Shown here piece by piece: positions 30,501 to 38,123 of a stretch of 64,000 bases of DNA. Position 1 is the stretch's first letter, and the number at the start of each line of letters is the position of its first letter. The translations under genes and the position numbers were made by a program. The notes beneath the pieces are model-generated. The model was not told the origin of the DNA. It saw only the letters and a list, made by a program, of their open reading frames with translations, and did not search any database. The stretch is from CAVOEB01 sp965249645 (GTDB lineage: Bacteria; Pseudomonadota; Alphaproteobacteria; UBA828; JAPUJA01), in NCBI GenBank assembly GCA_965249645.1, contig CBDFML010000012.1, positions 992,001 to 1,056,000 of the forward strand, written 5' to 3'.

Positions 30501-30798
30501 CGGCAATATTCCGATCATCGGCGATATTTTCACAGGCGGAGAAGGGGGCGGGCTCATTGCCGCCAACTTCACGGTCGAGGGGCCGTTGCGAGACCCCGAA
30601 GTTTCGGTCAACCCGATCTCGATCCTGACACCCGGATTCCTGCGCAACCTGTTTGGCCAGATCGTGCCGCGCGGCGCCCCGTCGTTGGCGCGACAGACAA
30701 AGCCGGACCCGCCTCAAGCCGATGCGGCCCTCGCCGTTTCAGCGAGGTCGAGAAGTGGGAGGAACGCCTCGGGGGGCTGGGCGCCGGCGACCACGTAA
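27526..30798 (+). CDS. AsmA/YhdP-like large membrane-anchored protein (DUF3971 type)
   Basis: A 1,090-residue protein with one N-terminal transmembrane helix (about residues 17-40 after a basic KRRRLPR stretch) and a long beta-rich periplasmic part, the plan of AsmA/TamB/YhdP bridge proteins that carry lipids to the outer membrane. The C-terminal AsmA_2-like block has SLGLNFSGDLDLKTTVVDADGTLVPAYIINSLLGNIPIIGDIF. It is divergent from glnE with 37 bases between starts. Its last 85 bases overlap the convergent DsbA-like gene; that tail is low-complexity and Arg/Ser-rich, as expected of a frame running through another gene. Confidence 0.85.
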   Translation: MGSGQGRDKTSKRRRLPRAVRIGIHILAAVFGSLVILFAVAAWRLSSGPVSLAFLAPYGKETFAEQHPELRLEFDDVILSWEGWRDALDIRALEVRVTDTEGTTVLAVPEASVVLSARALLRDELAFSRVDLLSPTINLVRRLDGEFAMGIGGEDGAAALLIGDLIGGADAGDDDMERTLREVRVRDAVLTIDDRIEQRIWQAFVVDAGLEVVESGLTGSVALDIDLGERPLHLEADYVYDGISASTALTLHLSDLWPGDLETLLPDLALLAALELPVSGTLETTVDENFDIGDIAFNLSGGAGRLSLPEIYENGLEVDLMQARGLVSADYSTLRLDDIFLEFGGPNLTVNGLLTGDAENFTFTGDASFLEVPVDQFVRFWPPTLGPNPQRWMAGNMSGGHMPRLQVHFDISSDDLKGEGLPEAVVHGDLDLFGVTVDYFDPLPKLYDASGHVDFDGNSLHLALHGGRVLDVIEVAEGDVEITGVGVAEVMTASVTLQGPIKQQLELLDHPKLGFPSKFGIAPALTSGHAETFVEFHFPLLHSMPIEEIKVHGSSTIREFVVPNIKPDYDLSEAELDLQLDNTGMDVVGPARLNGAPVYLTWRESFVEDGPFLTQIELVGTVDDAERAALSVSTDPYLSGRTPFVFLFTDIDRNHHQIHISLDATGAWLSSPELLWSKRPGRFGKVDVRLDLGPDQPVEVSALTVRTADLNLLARGVLEPEFGALREATIESLQMGLSHAVGSIKPTPGGGLDIALSAQVFDFRPLLDAFNATEDESGMPPFTLSATAERMILGSDARPHTTEGNPLHLRMLSNVAMAVRYEQDSWREMLLEGLLPGGAPVSASLKPETGDVRRLSVTSADAGSVARVIGVYGNLVGGNLTFDATIHDDEPDHPMRGLAEVEDFRIVRAPALAQMLSFISLFGMLDALSGEGIVFDQLFFPFTLTDDVVTTEGTRMSGTSLGLNFSGDLDLKTTVVDADGTLVPAYIINSLLGNIPIIGDIFTGGEGGGLIAANFTVEGPLRDPEVSVNPISILTPGFLRNLFGQIVPRGAPSLARQTKPDPPQADAALAVSARSRSGRNASGGWAPATT

Positions 30799-31367
30799 CG
30801 TCCGTCGATCGAGAAACAGGGCACGCTCTGGATTCCCGCTTGCTTGACCTCTCGGTCCTCGGCTTCGACCGCTTGGAGGCCGGCTCCACTGTCGAGCAGA
30901 TTTCGCGCGTCGGAGCCGTCCAACCCGCAATCCTCGACCAACGCCGCGAGCACTTCGGTATCGCCGATGTCCCGACCGTCGAGAAAGAACGCTCGAAACA
31001 ACCGCTCGATCAGATCGTCGTCGCACCCGCGAATCGCCGCCCATCGGATCAGCCGATGAGAGGGGCGGCTGTCCGGCATGCGGTCCATGGCATCAAAGTC
31101 GAACGGGATGCCGTCGCTCCGGCCCACGGCCTCAACCTGCCGGTAGATTTCGCGCGCCCGATCGGCGCCGCCAAACTTCCGTCGCAGGTAAGTTTGCCGG
31201 TCCACTCCGCCCTGGGGCATCTCGGGATTGAGCAGAAAGGTCCGCCACGTTATCCGGATCGCGACTTGGGGCACGGCTTCGAGGGCGCGGGCGAGGCGGC
31301 GTCGGCCGATATAGCACCACGGGCATACCGTGTCGGAGACGAAATCGATCTGTAGCGGCGTGGTCAC
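30714..31367 (-). CDS. DsbA family oxidoreductase (FrnE-like)
   Basis: A 217-residue cytoplasmic thioredoxin-fold protein. CPWC in FVSDTVCPWCYIGRRRL near residue 16 is the redox site, and the cis-proline loop is SVPCFSIDG. It belongs to the FrnE / 2-hydroxychromene-2-carboxylate isomerase-like group of disulfide isomerases. No signal peptide is present. No ATG is available near the fold start; I chose the GTG at 31367 (MTTPLQIDF). A TTG at 31409 is the alternative and neither has a clear RBS. The C-terminal 85 bases overlap the AsmA-like gene, tail to tail. Confidence 0.85.
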   Translation of the reverse strand: MTTPLQIDFVSDTVCPWCYIGRRRLARALEAVPQVAIRITWRTFLLNPEMPQGGVDRQTYLRRKFGGADRAREIYRQVEAVGRSDGIPFDFDAMDRMPDSRPSHRLIRWAAIRGCDDDLIERLFRAFFLDGRDIGDTEVLAALVEDCGLDGSDARNLLDSGAGLQAVEAEDREVKQAGIQSVPCFSIDGRYVVAGAQPPEAFLPLLDLAETARAASA

Positions 31368-31602
31368 GGCGTCGACGATAACGCGTTCAGGGAATTTGCG
31401 CCACGGCAAGCCTGCCAGGACACAAGGGAACCGCTACCTCACGCCTGTTGAGCGAGATTTCCTCCAGGACCATGCTATAGGCCCGCGCGAACAGGAACAA
31501 AAGGGTGTTCGACATCGCACGCCAATGCCGAATTTTGTGGAAAGGAAGGCGCAGTTGGCCAGCATGGGTGAATGATCGCAAATTCCCCAACCGCCGTCGT
31601 CC

Positions 31603-32748
31603 TCACCAGCCGTTGATGCGTGGCCATTCATCGATGACGGATTGGCCGCCTTCGACCAGGTGGTAGCTCTCGTACATTGCGCAAGTTATGCAGGAGTGGT
31701 TGGGGAGCACCCGCACCCGGCTGCCCACGGGGAGCGCGTCGAACGGCGCGGGCGCACCGCCTGAACCGGATACGATGCCGTGCTCCTGATGGACCTCCGC
31801 AACCCAGGCTCCGCCGACGCGATGCTCGCCTTGTGCGTCGAATATCCAGCCATAGCCCGCGTCGTCGAAAAACTCGCCCGCGCTCACATCCTTCGAGAGC
31901 GCCAACGCGCCGGCATCGATCAGGACGGTGCCGCGGGCGCGATTGTGGCCGATCACGCTCGCCAACACCGAGACGGCAACGTCGTCGACGATGCAGCTTC
32001 CGATCCCGACCTGATCGAGGTCGTAGAACACATAATTGCCGGGTCGCATTTCGGTGACCCCGTCGAGCCGCTCGGCGAAGGTTGCCGTCGGGGTCGAGCC
32101 GGCGCTGACGACAGGGCAGGGCAGGCCGGCGGCGCCAAGTCGGCCAGCCGCCTCGACCAACCCGGCACGCTCGGCCTCCGCGACAGCGCGTATGCCGTCG
32201 GCGTCGCGGCAATGATAGGAATGCCCGGCATGGGTCAGAACCCCGGCGAGCGCAAGGTTCGCCGCACTGTCGATCGCCTGGCCGAGGGCGACCGCCTCGG
32301 GCGCGTCCGGCACCAGCCCGGCGCGGCCTAATCCGGTGTCGATCTCGACCAGAAGTTCGGGGTGAATGCCGAGGGCGCCGGCCGCCTCGTCGAGAGCTAA
32401 CACGCCGCTGCAATCGTCGGTCAGCAGCGTAAGCCGCACGCCCTCGTGCAGCAGCGGAGCGAGCGCCGCCAGCTTGGCCGGCACCATGCCCACCGCATAG
32501 GTAATGTCTCGAAACCCCGCGGCGGCGAAATAGGCGGCCTCCGCGACAGTCGAAACAGTGATGCCGCCAAAGCTTCCTGCCACCGCACGGCGCGCCACGT
32601 CCGCCGACTTGGCGGTCTTCAGGTGGGGACGAAGCGCCACGCCATGGGCCGCCATGCGCGCCGTCATCGCGGCGAGGTTGCCTTCGAGCCTGGTGCGGTC
32701 GAGCACGAGGGCCGGGGTACGCAAATCGTCGAGAGTCGTCATGGGCAT
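31603..32748 (-). CDS. Alanine-racemase-fold PLP enzyme, D-threonine aldolase / D-serine dehydratase-like
   Basis: A 381-residue fold-type III PLP enzyme. The PLP lysine is in LRPHLKTAKS near residue 44, and the C-terminal domain carries the metal site HSCITC that DSD1 and D-threonine aldolases use to bind zinc or manganese. These enzymes cleave D-threonine to glycine and acetaldehyde or deaminate D-serine. Two ATGs six bases apart fit the GGAG RBS; the outer one is given. Its neighbours (DsbA-like gene downstream, binding protein divergent) do not fix the substrate. Confidence 0.87.
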   Translation of the reverse strand: MPMTTLDDLRTPALVLDRTRLEGNLAAMTARMAAHGVALRPHLKTAKSADVARRAVAGSFGGITVSTVAEAAYFAAAGFRDITYAVGMVPAKLAALAPLLHEGVRLTLLTDDCSGVLALDEAAGALGIHPELLVEIDTGLGRAGLVPDAPEAVALGQAIDSAANLALAGVLTHAGHSYHCRDADGIRAVAEAERAGLVEAAGRLGAAGLPCPVVSAGSTPTATFAERLDGVTEMRPGNYVFYDLDQVGIGSCIVDDVAVSVLASVIGHNRARGTVLIDAGALALSKDVSAGEFFDDAGYGWIFDAQGEHRVGGAWVAEVHQEHGIVSGSGGAPAPFDALPVGSRVRVLPNHSCITCAMYESYHLVEGGQSVIDEWPRINGW

Positions 32749-32975
32749 GGGCTCCTTCGCCGCGGTGTCGGATCGTCACCGCTGTATAGGGCGGGGGCAG
32801 CAACCATGCAAATGGCCTTAGACCTATGGCAGACTTGGGTTAGACTTTCAGCGGACGAGACGGCACCCCCGTCGGCATCAACCCGTCCAGAGGGCCAGGT
32901 TTCACATGGCCCCCGCGCGAGGCCGATGCGGACACGAAACAGGGTAGCTGCTCGCAAACGCAAAGGGAGATTGAC

Positions 32976-34373
32976 ATGACTACTGGCTTGAAAGGCCGCT
33001 TGGTACTCGCCTGCGGCGCCGCGGCGCTTGCGCTCGGTCTATCGGCGGGACCCGGAGCCTCGACCGCGACTGCCTGGTCGCTCGGCGAGGCAGCCAAACC
33101 TTACGCCGGCACGGAAGTGCGCGGAATCTGCGACGGCTATGCGCCCTGCATGGCCTATATCGAGCTCACCGCCGAGTTCAAAGAGCTCACGGGGATCGAC
33201 GTCAAGTTCGAAGTCGCCGACCTGCAGGCGATCCAGACCCAGTTCCTGACCGACCAGATCACCGGCTCGGAATATTACGACCTGGTCGAGGTGATTTCGT
33301 TCTCGAGCGGCGTGTTCCCCTCGCAGAAGCTGGTCCATCCCTATTCGGATTTCACCGGAAATGACGCGCTGCGAGATCCGGAAGTCGACATGCATGACGA
33401 CATCATTCAGAAGGTGCTCGAAACCTGCTGCGTCTACGAAGGCGTCCAGTACGCGGTGCCGACCAAGTTCGTGATGCCCTTCATGATCTGGCGCAAGGAT
33501 CTCGTAACCGCCGACGAGAAGGCCAACTTCAACGCTCAGTACGGCTACGACATGGTCCTGCCGCCGACCGACTGGCAGCACTTCTACGACCTCGCCGAGT
33601 TCTACACCCGCAACCAGGGCGATACGCTCGCCGGCACGGTTCTGGAGAAGGACTTCTACGGCACCCTGATGCCGTTCAAGCGCCATCTCACGGTGCTCTA
33701 TAACTTCGAGCGCGTGCTGCTTGGCATGGGCGGCGCCTACGTCAATGCCGACAACAGTGTTGCGATCGACGAGGGCGACACTGCCGTGAAGGCGCTGGAA
33801 TACTACCTCTCGATGCGCGATTTCTCGCCCCCGGGCTTTATGGAAGGCACCTGGGATGAGGAATATGCCGAGATGTGCAACGGCAACCTGTTCATCAACT
33901 GGAGCTGGACCGACACCACGCCCTTCCTCGAAATCCCGGGCGACTGTCCGGCCTCGGCGGGCAATCTGGGTTACGGGGCCAATCTTGGCAGTGGACTCAC
34001 TCCGGCGGAAGCCCAAGGCTGGTACATCCCCTACAGCGCCAAGAATGCCGAAGCCGCGTACCTGTTCGTCCAGTGGCTGCAGCGCAAGGACATCCAGGCA
34101 CGGACCATGCCCATGGGCGGCAACCCGAGCCGCGAGGACGTGCTGCGCATGCCCGAATGGGCGGCGGACGACTGGGTCAACAAGGGTCGCGAGGAGGTCG
34201 TCCTCTACAACATGGATAACGGCCTGCTCTACAACCGGCCCAATCCGGCCTCCTGGCTCGCCTGGAGCGAAGTCATCATGGAAGAACTGTCCGCCGCCGG
34301 AGCGGGTAACCAGGACGCGGCGACGACGATCAAGAACATCGGCGACCGCATGCGCGAGACCGCGGGCGAATAG
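32976..34373 (+). CDS. Extracellular solute-binding protein, family 1 (orphan)
   Basis: A 465-residue periplasmic binding protein of the sugar/polyol type (SBP_bac_1), with a signal peptide ending near residue 33 (STATA). The mature part has the two-lobed pattern: FKELTGIDVKFEVADLQAIQTQ, an acidic hinge, and the aromatic ligand region (INWSWTDTTPFLEIPG). It has two unusual cysteine groups (GICDGYAPC and ETCCVYEG). A strong AAAGGGAG RBS lies before the ATG and a rho-independent terminator follows 33 bases after the stop, so it is transcribed alone. No permease or ATPase is adjacent. Confidence 0.87.
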   Translation: MTTGLKGRLVLACGAAALALGLSAGPGASTATAWSLGEAAKPYAGTEVRGICDGYAPCMAYIELTAEFKELTGIDVKFEVADLQAIQTQFLTDQITGSEYYDLVEVISFSSGVFPSQKLVHPYSDFTGNDALRDPEVDMHDDIIQKVLETCCVYEGVQYAVPTKFVMPFMIWRKDLVTADEKANFNAQYGYDMVLPPTDWQHFYDLAEFYTRNQGDTLAGTVLEKDFYGTLMPFKRHLTVLYNFERVLLGMGGAYVNADNSVAIDEGDTAVKALEYYLSMRDFSPPGFMEGTWDEEYAEMCNGNLFINWSWTDTTPFLEIPGDCPASAGNLGYGANLGSGLTPAEAQGWYIPYSAKNAEAAYLFVQWLQRKDIQARTMPMGGNPSREDVLRMPEWAADDWVNKGREEVVLYNMDNGLLYNRPNPASWLAWSEVIMEELSAAGAGNQDAATTIKNIGDRMRETAGE

Positions 34374-34405
34374 TCAAAACTGCCCGAATCGCCTCACATC
34401 ATCGA

Positions 34406-34438
34406 CCCGGTCCCCTTAGGGGGCCGGGCCGTTTCTTT
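34406..34438 (+). terminator. Rho-independent terminator after the solute-binding-protein gene
   Basis: An inverted repeat at 34406-34428 (CCCGGTCCCC, loop TTA, then GGGGGCCGGG) gives a stem of about 10 base pairs with one G-T pair, followed by CC and a T-rich run GTTTCTTT. It ends the plus-strand message before the convergent hspQ gene. Confidence 0.85.
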
Positions 34439-34452
34439 GTCCGGGTGGCGTC

Positions 34453-34782
34453 TTAGTGGGCCTGGTGGCCCAGCGGCTCGTAGCAGCCGTCTTGCAGCGG
34501 GCCGAACATCGCGCCCACGTCCGGGTGGCCGACCGGATCGCCGCTGTCGTCGATCAGCAGGTTCTGCTCCGAAACATAGGCCACGTAATAGCTCGTCTCG
34601 TTCTCGGCGAGCAGGTGATAAAACGGCTGGTCCTTGCGCGGGCGGATCTCCTCGGGAATCGCCTGCCACCATTCCTCGGAGTTGGAAAACGTCGGATCGA
34701 CGTCGTAGATCACACCCCGGAAGGGATATATCCGGTGGTGGACGACCTGTCCGATCTGAAATTTCGCGGTGCGCTCGACCAT
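34453..34782 (-). CDS. hspQ: Heat shock protein HspQ (YccV family)
   Basis: A 109-residue HspQ. It has the hemimethylated-DNA-binding-type YccV fold, with KFQIGQVVHHRIYPFRGVIYDVDP opening and ENETSYYVAYVSEQNLL. In E. coli HspQ is a Lon specificity-enhancing factor and substrate. Length and sequence are standard. The gene is convergent with the binding-protein gene across its terminator and divergent from the parvulin gene, with about 110 bases between the starts. Confidence 0.92.
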   Translation of the reverse strand: MVERTAKFQIGQVVHHRIYPFRGVIYDVDPTFSNSEEWWQAIPEEIRPRKDQPFYHLLAENETSYYVAYVSEQNLLIDDSGDPVGHPDVGAMFGPLQDGCYEPLGHQAH

Positions 34783-34893
34783 GGTTCAAAGCCTACACCA
34801 AAACCCGATCGCCAAAAAGTTTGCTGCCAAATCGGCGAGGTTTGCTAAAACACCCTTTCATGTGACCCCGTAATTTCCACAAGGAATATCACG

Positions 34894-35175
34894 ATGGCTC
34901 AAGCCACTGCACGACACATCCTGGTTGCCAGCGAAACGTTCTGCGAAGAGCTCAAGACCAAAATTGCCGGCGGCGAGGACTTTGCCGAAGTCGCTCGGGA
35001 ACATTCGACTTGTCCATCCGGCAAAAAGGGTGGCGATCTTGGCTCGTTTGGGCCGGGCCAGATGGTCCAGGAATTCGACGCTGTCGTCTTCAGTGCCGCT
35101 CTGAACGAGGTCCAGGGTCCCGTGAAGACCCAGTTCGGCTTTCACCTGCTTGAGGTGACCAGCCGCACGGACTAG
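34894..35175 (+). CDS. ppiC: Small parvulin-type peptidyl-prolyl isomerase
   Basis: A 93-residue stand-alone parvulin domain, cytoplasmic (no signal peptide), like E. coli PpiC. It opens ATARHILVASE, has the family's FAEVAREHSTCPSGKKGGDLGSFGPGQMVQEF core and ends with TQFGFHLLEVT. It isomerises X-Pro bonds in folding proteins. An AAGGAA RBS precedes the ATG. It stands alone, next to hspQ. Confidence 0.93.
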   Translation: MAQATARHILVASETFCEELKTKIAGGEDFAEVAREHSTCPSGKKGGDLGSFGPGQMVQEFDAVVFSAALNEVQGPVKTQFGFHLLEVTSRTD

Positions 35176-35550
35176 CCGCTCTGCTCCACGGTCCGACTAC
35201 TTCGGGGCCAGCAGCGGCGCAAAAGGGGCCGCGGCTGTCCATCTGTAGCATGGTTGAGATACGGGCGCCCAAGCCTTTACCAATCGCGCCGACAACACCC
35301 CTCGAAAACTACGAATCCGGCCCGATCTCGCTTTTGCCGCTCACGTCACGCTGTAGTAACGGGTCGGTTGCGACTGGTAAGGGCGTTTTGAATAACGGCC
35401 GACAGGAGTGGAGCAATATGGCGCTTTGGTGCTATGAGCTTAGCTTTAGCGCCCGTCTTTGGAATTATACCAAGGCGTTTGAATGGATATAATGTTTCAT
35501 TTCAAATAGATATAATGTTGCGCTTTTAGAAAAATTGCCTTCGACTGTAT
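35176..35550. other. Intergenic region upstream of the split pentapeptide gene
   Basis: These 375 bases hold no convincing gene; one short plus-strand frame (35250-35492) has no family look. From about 35440 the DNA turns AT-rich, unlike its surroundings. It contains two copies of GATATAATGTT (35486-35496 and 35509-35519), each including a consensus TATAAT, so promoter activity for the pentapeptide gene is likely. Confidence 0.5.
35486..35519 (+). repeat. Tandem direct repeat GATATAATGTT with embedded -10 hexamers
   Basis: Two exact 11-base copies, at 35486-35496 and 35509-35519, are spaced 23 bases start to start (about two helical turns). Each holds TATAAT. They lie 35-65 bases before the apparent pentapeptide start and could be twin promoters or a repeated binding site. 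No good -35 sits at 17 bases for either. Confidence 0.5.
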
Positions 35551-36051
35551 TTGCGATTCCATATTCGAACCTCGGATGTTCCGATCTTGGATACAGAAAC
35601 AAGCCAGACGACACCTGACGCCGAGTCGATCAATTCGCTAATCCTCGCCCATCAACTCTGGCTGAAAAACAAACCGGGCGGTAGCCGCGCGGATTTTTCC
35701 CATCAGAACCTGTCTTCAGTCGTATTAACCGGGCTCCGGCTGCCACGCGCCAAATTTAGTGGTGCGTCACTTCTCAATGCGACACTCGATGACGGGGATT
35801 TTTCCGAGTGCGATTTTTTCGTCGTGGATTTCACGAGAGCCAGTTTGGTGCGGGCGAATCTCTACCAAGCCGATATGCGGGGTGCGATACTCTCGGGGAC
35901 CGACCTGTCCTTCGCGAATCTGGATCAGACGGATCTCAGAACCGGCACGCTGGTGACGTCTGGAGGGGACGGGCAGCTTGCTTTCGTCAAGAGCGACCTT
36001 GGTAGCAGCGTGCTCGGCCACGCGAAACTGAGGGGTGCGAACCAGGAACAA
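35551..36051 (+). pseudogene. Pentapeptide-repeat protein gene, 5' part, interrupted by an insertion sequence
   Basis: The first 167 codons of a pentapeptide-repeat (A[D/N]LXX) protein. After a 50-residue non-repeat head, clean five-residue units run from about residue 52 (ADFSH, QNLSS, VVLTG, ... SDLGS, SVLGH, AKLRG, ANQEQ). Such proteins fold as right-handed quadrilateral beta helices; no specific function can be read here. The only start codon after the preceding stop is a TTG at 35551 with no clear RBS. The frame reads on into the insertion sequence and stops at 36081. The rest of the gene continues in register at 38124. Confidence 0.85.
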
Positions 36052-36062
36052 TTTTTTGTCCG
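36052..36062. repeat. Left terminal inverted repeat of the insertion sequence
   Basis: TTTTTTGTCCG; its exact reverse complement is at 38113-38123. The similarity fades beyond 11 bases into the element. Confidence 0.8.
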
Positions 36063-36257
36063 GGCTGAAGGTGCGAGATGAGGGAGCGCGCACCTGCTGA
36101 AGGTGATTTGGGTCGTTTCCAAGCTTGGCTTGACGACGTCATGAGAGCCGCCTGACTCCGCCGAGCGGCGTTTTCTGGCCCGGCGGGCACGACAGTCCGA
36201 CCGCGCCGCTCGACGGCGCGTCTCTGCGCCCCCTGCTATGCGATTACGCCTGCGGGA

Positions 36258-38045
36258 TCATGCGGTGGGCGCGATCAGGATCGCGTCGAGGGCATCCTGC
36301 GCGCGGGCGGCATAGTGGCGGTTGGCCTCGGGCAGGTAGCGGAAGCGGCCGCTACAACGCACGATGGCGATGGCCACGTTGGTCAGGCAGGCGAGATTGC
36401 GGGGCAGGTGACGCACATACGCCCGGCAGCGATCTTCGTCGTAGGTGAAGTCGCGCACGTAGTGCAGCCGGTTTTCGATGTGCCAGTGGTTACGGACCAG
36501 GGCCAGAAGCTCCTCGGGCCCGGCGCGGTCTGTGCCGAGCGAGGTGAGGCTCCAGGTCACTTCGATGCTGCTCTTGCCGGTCTTGAGGATCTCGCGCTCG
36601 CGTTCGATGCGCATCGCCTGGCGGCGCCCGTGGAGGTTCGCGTAGCCGTCCCATTCGGCGCCGGAGAGGTCGACGGCGGCACAGCGGCGGCGCTCGATGC
36701 GGCCATGGCCCTTGTCGACGGTTTCGTGCCAGGGCGCGTCGCTGAAGTCGATCGCCTTGAGGTCTTCGAGGATGGTTTCCTGATTGTCCTTGATGGCGCT
36801 GATCACGTAGTCGGCGCGGCGCCCGAGCAGGCAGCGCGCCGTCTCGTGCTGGGCGTGCATCGCATCGACGGTGACAATGCGGCCTGCGAGGTCGAGGCTG
36901 CTGGAGAGCTCGCGTACGGCTGGGATTTCGTTGCTCTTGCTGTCGACCTCCACCTGCCCGAGGACCATGCCGGAGTCGTGTTCCACCGCCGCGACCATCA
37001 TCCGGCGCCCGTCTTCGGTCTGCTTCGAGGCACCTCGCAGGTCCTTCCCGTCCATGGCGACAGGCGCATGTGCCGTGCTGTGCTGGCCGGTCCACTGACC
37101 GATGGCGTTGTCCAGGGTCTCGGGCGGCAGCGCGGCGAGGATGTTGTGGAAGGTGGTGATTGCGGGCGCGGTGTAGCGCTGCTTGCTCGGGCTCCAGAAC
37201 GCACCCACTGCCTCGAGCTGCTCCTGGGAGAGCAGGGCGGCGAACTGGGCGAACGCGTTCACACCTCGGTAGCCGGCCAGACGGGCAGCGACGGCGATCG
37301 CCAGAACGGTGTTCAGCGGGTAGCGCTTGCCCCGGTCACGGCGGCACTCGGGCACCTCGCCCAGACACTCGAACAGGCTGCGCAGCCGCGGCGCCGCCAT
37401 TGGCTCGGTGTGTTGCTCAGCGTTCCAGTGTGCCGGCACCTCGGTCCGGCTCAGCGCCTCGGCGGCGTCGTCGGTCAGTTCGAACACGAAGATCTCCTTG
37501 GGCTGGCCGTGGTGGCGCCAGCGCGCCGAGCCTCCGGGCTCGCGGGCAAAGCCGCGGGTCAGCCCCAGCGAGCGCCAGTTCGACGCGCGGTAGCAGGTCC
37601 CGACAAAGCGCGAGACATCCACGAACGTCTCCGCCAGAAAGACGGGATATCCATGCACCGCCTGGATGTCCTGCGACAGCCGCCGCAGGCTCAGCCCCAG
37701 CACCCGCGAGGCCAAGTTGTGCACCCGGCCAGGCGTCAGGATGACAAAGCGCGAGTTGTTGGCGATCAGATGCAGGCGCCGGAACTGCTGCTCCGCCGGC
37801 CAGCCGATCCAGCGATCGCGTGCGGCCAGCTTGAACGCGCCGGGCTGCCAGCCGATCAGTGCGAGCCAGGTCTCGCCGTGCACCGCGACATGGCGCAGGC
37901 CTTTGCCGATGACGCCGTGAAACGGTAGGTAGTGGTGCTCCGCCACCAGCCGGTCCCAGTGCCGGTGCTCCTGCGCGCCCCAGGTCGGGCGCACCGTGAC
38001 CGCGCGCAAATCAACGGATAAATCCTGGGCCGGCAGCGTCGCCAT
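36258..38045 (-). CDS. Transposase: DUF4338 (DruA-like) domain fused to an ISAs1-family DDE transposase
   Basis: A protein of about 595 residues in two parts. Residues roughly 15-200 match the DUF4338 pattern known from Druantia DruA and related transposases (LVAEHHYLPFHGVIGKGLRH, KLAARDRWIGWPAEQ, ETFVDVSRFVGTCYRASNW). From about 215 an ISAs1/H-repeat transposase follows: PF13808-like CLGEVPECRRDRGKRYPL, then DDE residues in VAMDGKDLRGA, IVTVDAMHAQHETA and the C-terminal HWHIENRLHYVRDFTYDEDR. All catalytic residues are present, so it may be active. The ATG at 38045 is given; a GTG at 38099 in frame is an alternative. It lies inside the IS and reads opposite to the host gene. Confidence 0.88.
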   Translation of the reverse strand: MATLPAQDLSVDLRAVTVRPTWGAQEHRHWDRLVAEHHYLPFHGVIGKGLRHVAVHGETWLALIGWQPGAFKLAARDRWIGWPAEQQFRRLHLIANNSRFVILTPGRVHNLASRVLGLSLRRLSQDIQAVHGYPVFLAETFVDVSRFVGTCYRASNWRSLGLTRGFAREPGGSARWRHHGQPKEIFVFELTDDAAEALSRTEVPAHWNAEQHTEPMAAPRLRSLFECLGEVPECRRDRGKRYPLNTVLAIAVAARLAGYRGVNAFAQFAALLSQEQLEAVGAFWSPSKQRYTAPAITTFHNILAALPPETLDNAIGQWTGQHSTAHAPVAMDGKDLRGASKQTEDGRRMMVAAVEHDSGMVLGQVEVDSKSNEIPAVRELSSSLDLAGRIVTVDAMHAQHETARCLLGRRADYVISAIKDNQETILEDLKAIDFSDAPWHETVDKGHGRIERRRCAAVDLSGAEWDGYANLHGRRQAMRIEREREILKTGKSSIEVTWSLTSLGTDRAGPEELLALVRNHWHIENRLHYVRDFTYDEDRCRAYVRHLPRNLACLTNVAIAIVRCSGRFRYLPEANRHYAARAQDALDAILIAPTA

Positions 38046-38112
38046 GACCGGCACACTGCCACATCGAGAACGGAATGGCCAGCCCCGACATCGGCTCACG
38101 ATGCTCGGCAGG

Positions 38113-38123
38113 CGGACAAAAAA
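38113..38123. repeat. Right terminal inverted repeat of the insertion sequence
   Basis: CGGACAAAAAA, the exact reverse complement of the left end at 36052-36062. Confidence 0.8.

Larger units (their letters stand above)
36052..38123 (-). mobile_element. Insertion sequence, ISAs1-like with DruA-like/DUF4338 transposase N-terminus
   Basis: A 2,072-base element bounded by perfect 11-base inverted repeats, TTTTTTGTCCG at 36052-36062 and CGGACAAAAAA at 38113-38123. It carries one large transposase gene. Deleting exactly this interval joins CAA at 36049-36051 to CTA at 38124-38126, restoring both the frame and the five-residue register of the pentapeptide gene. This supports these ends. No target-site duplication is visible, though ISAs1 relatives usually make one of 8-10 bases. 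Confidence 0.85.

Noticed and set aside
31387..31514. Short minus-strand ORF starting MSNTLLFLFARAY upstream of the DsbA-like gene
   Set aside because: No RBS, no family resemblance, and it overlaps the alternative start of the DsbA-like gene in another frame.
36315..37928. A 537-codon plus-strand open frame opposite the transposase
   Set aside because: It is a shadow of the GC-rich transposase gene; the minus-strand frame has full domain matches and DDE residues.
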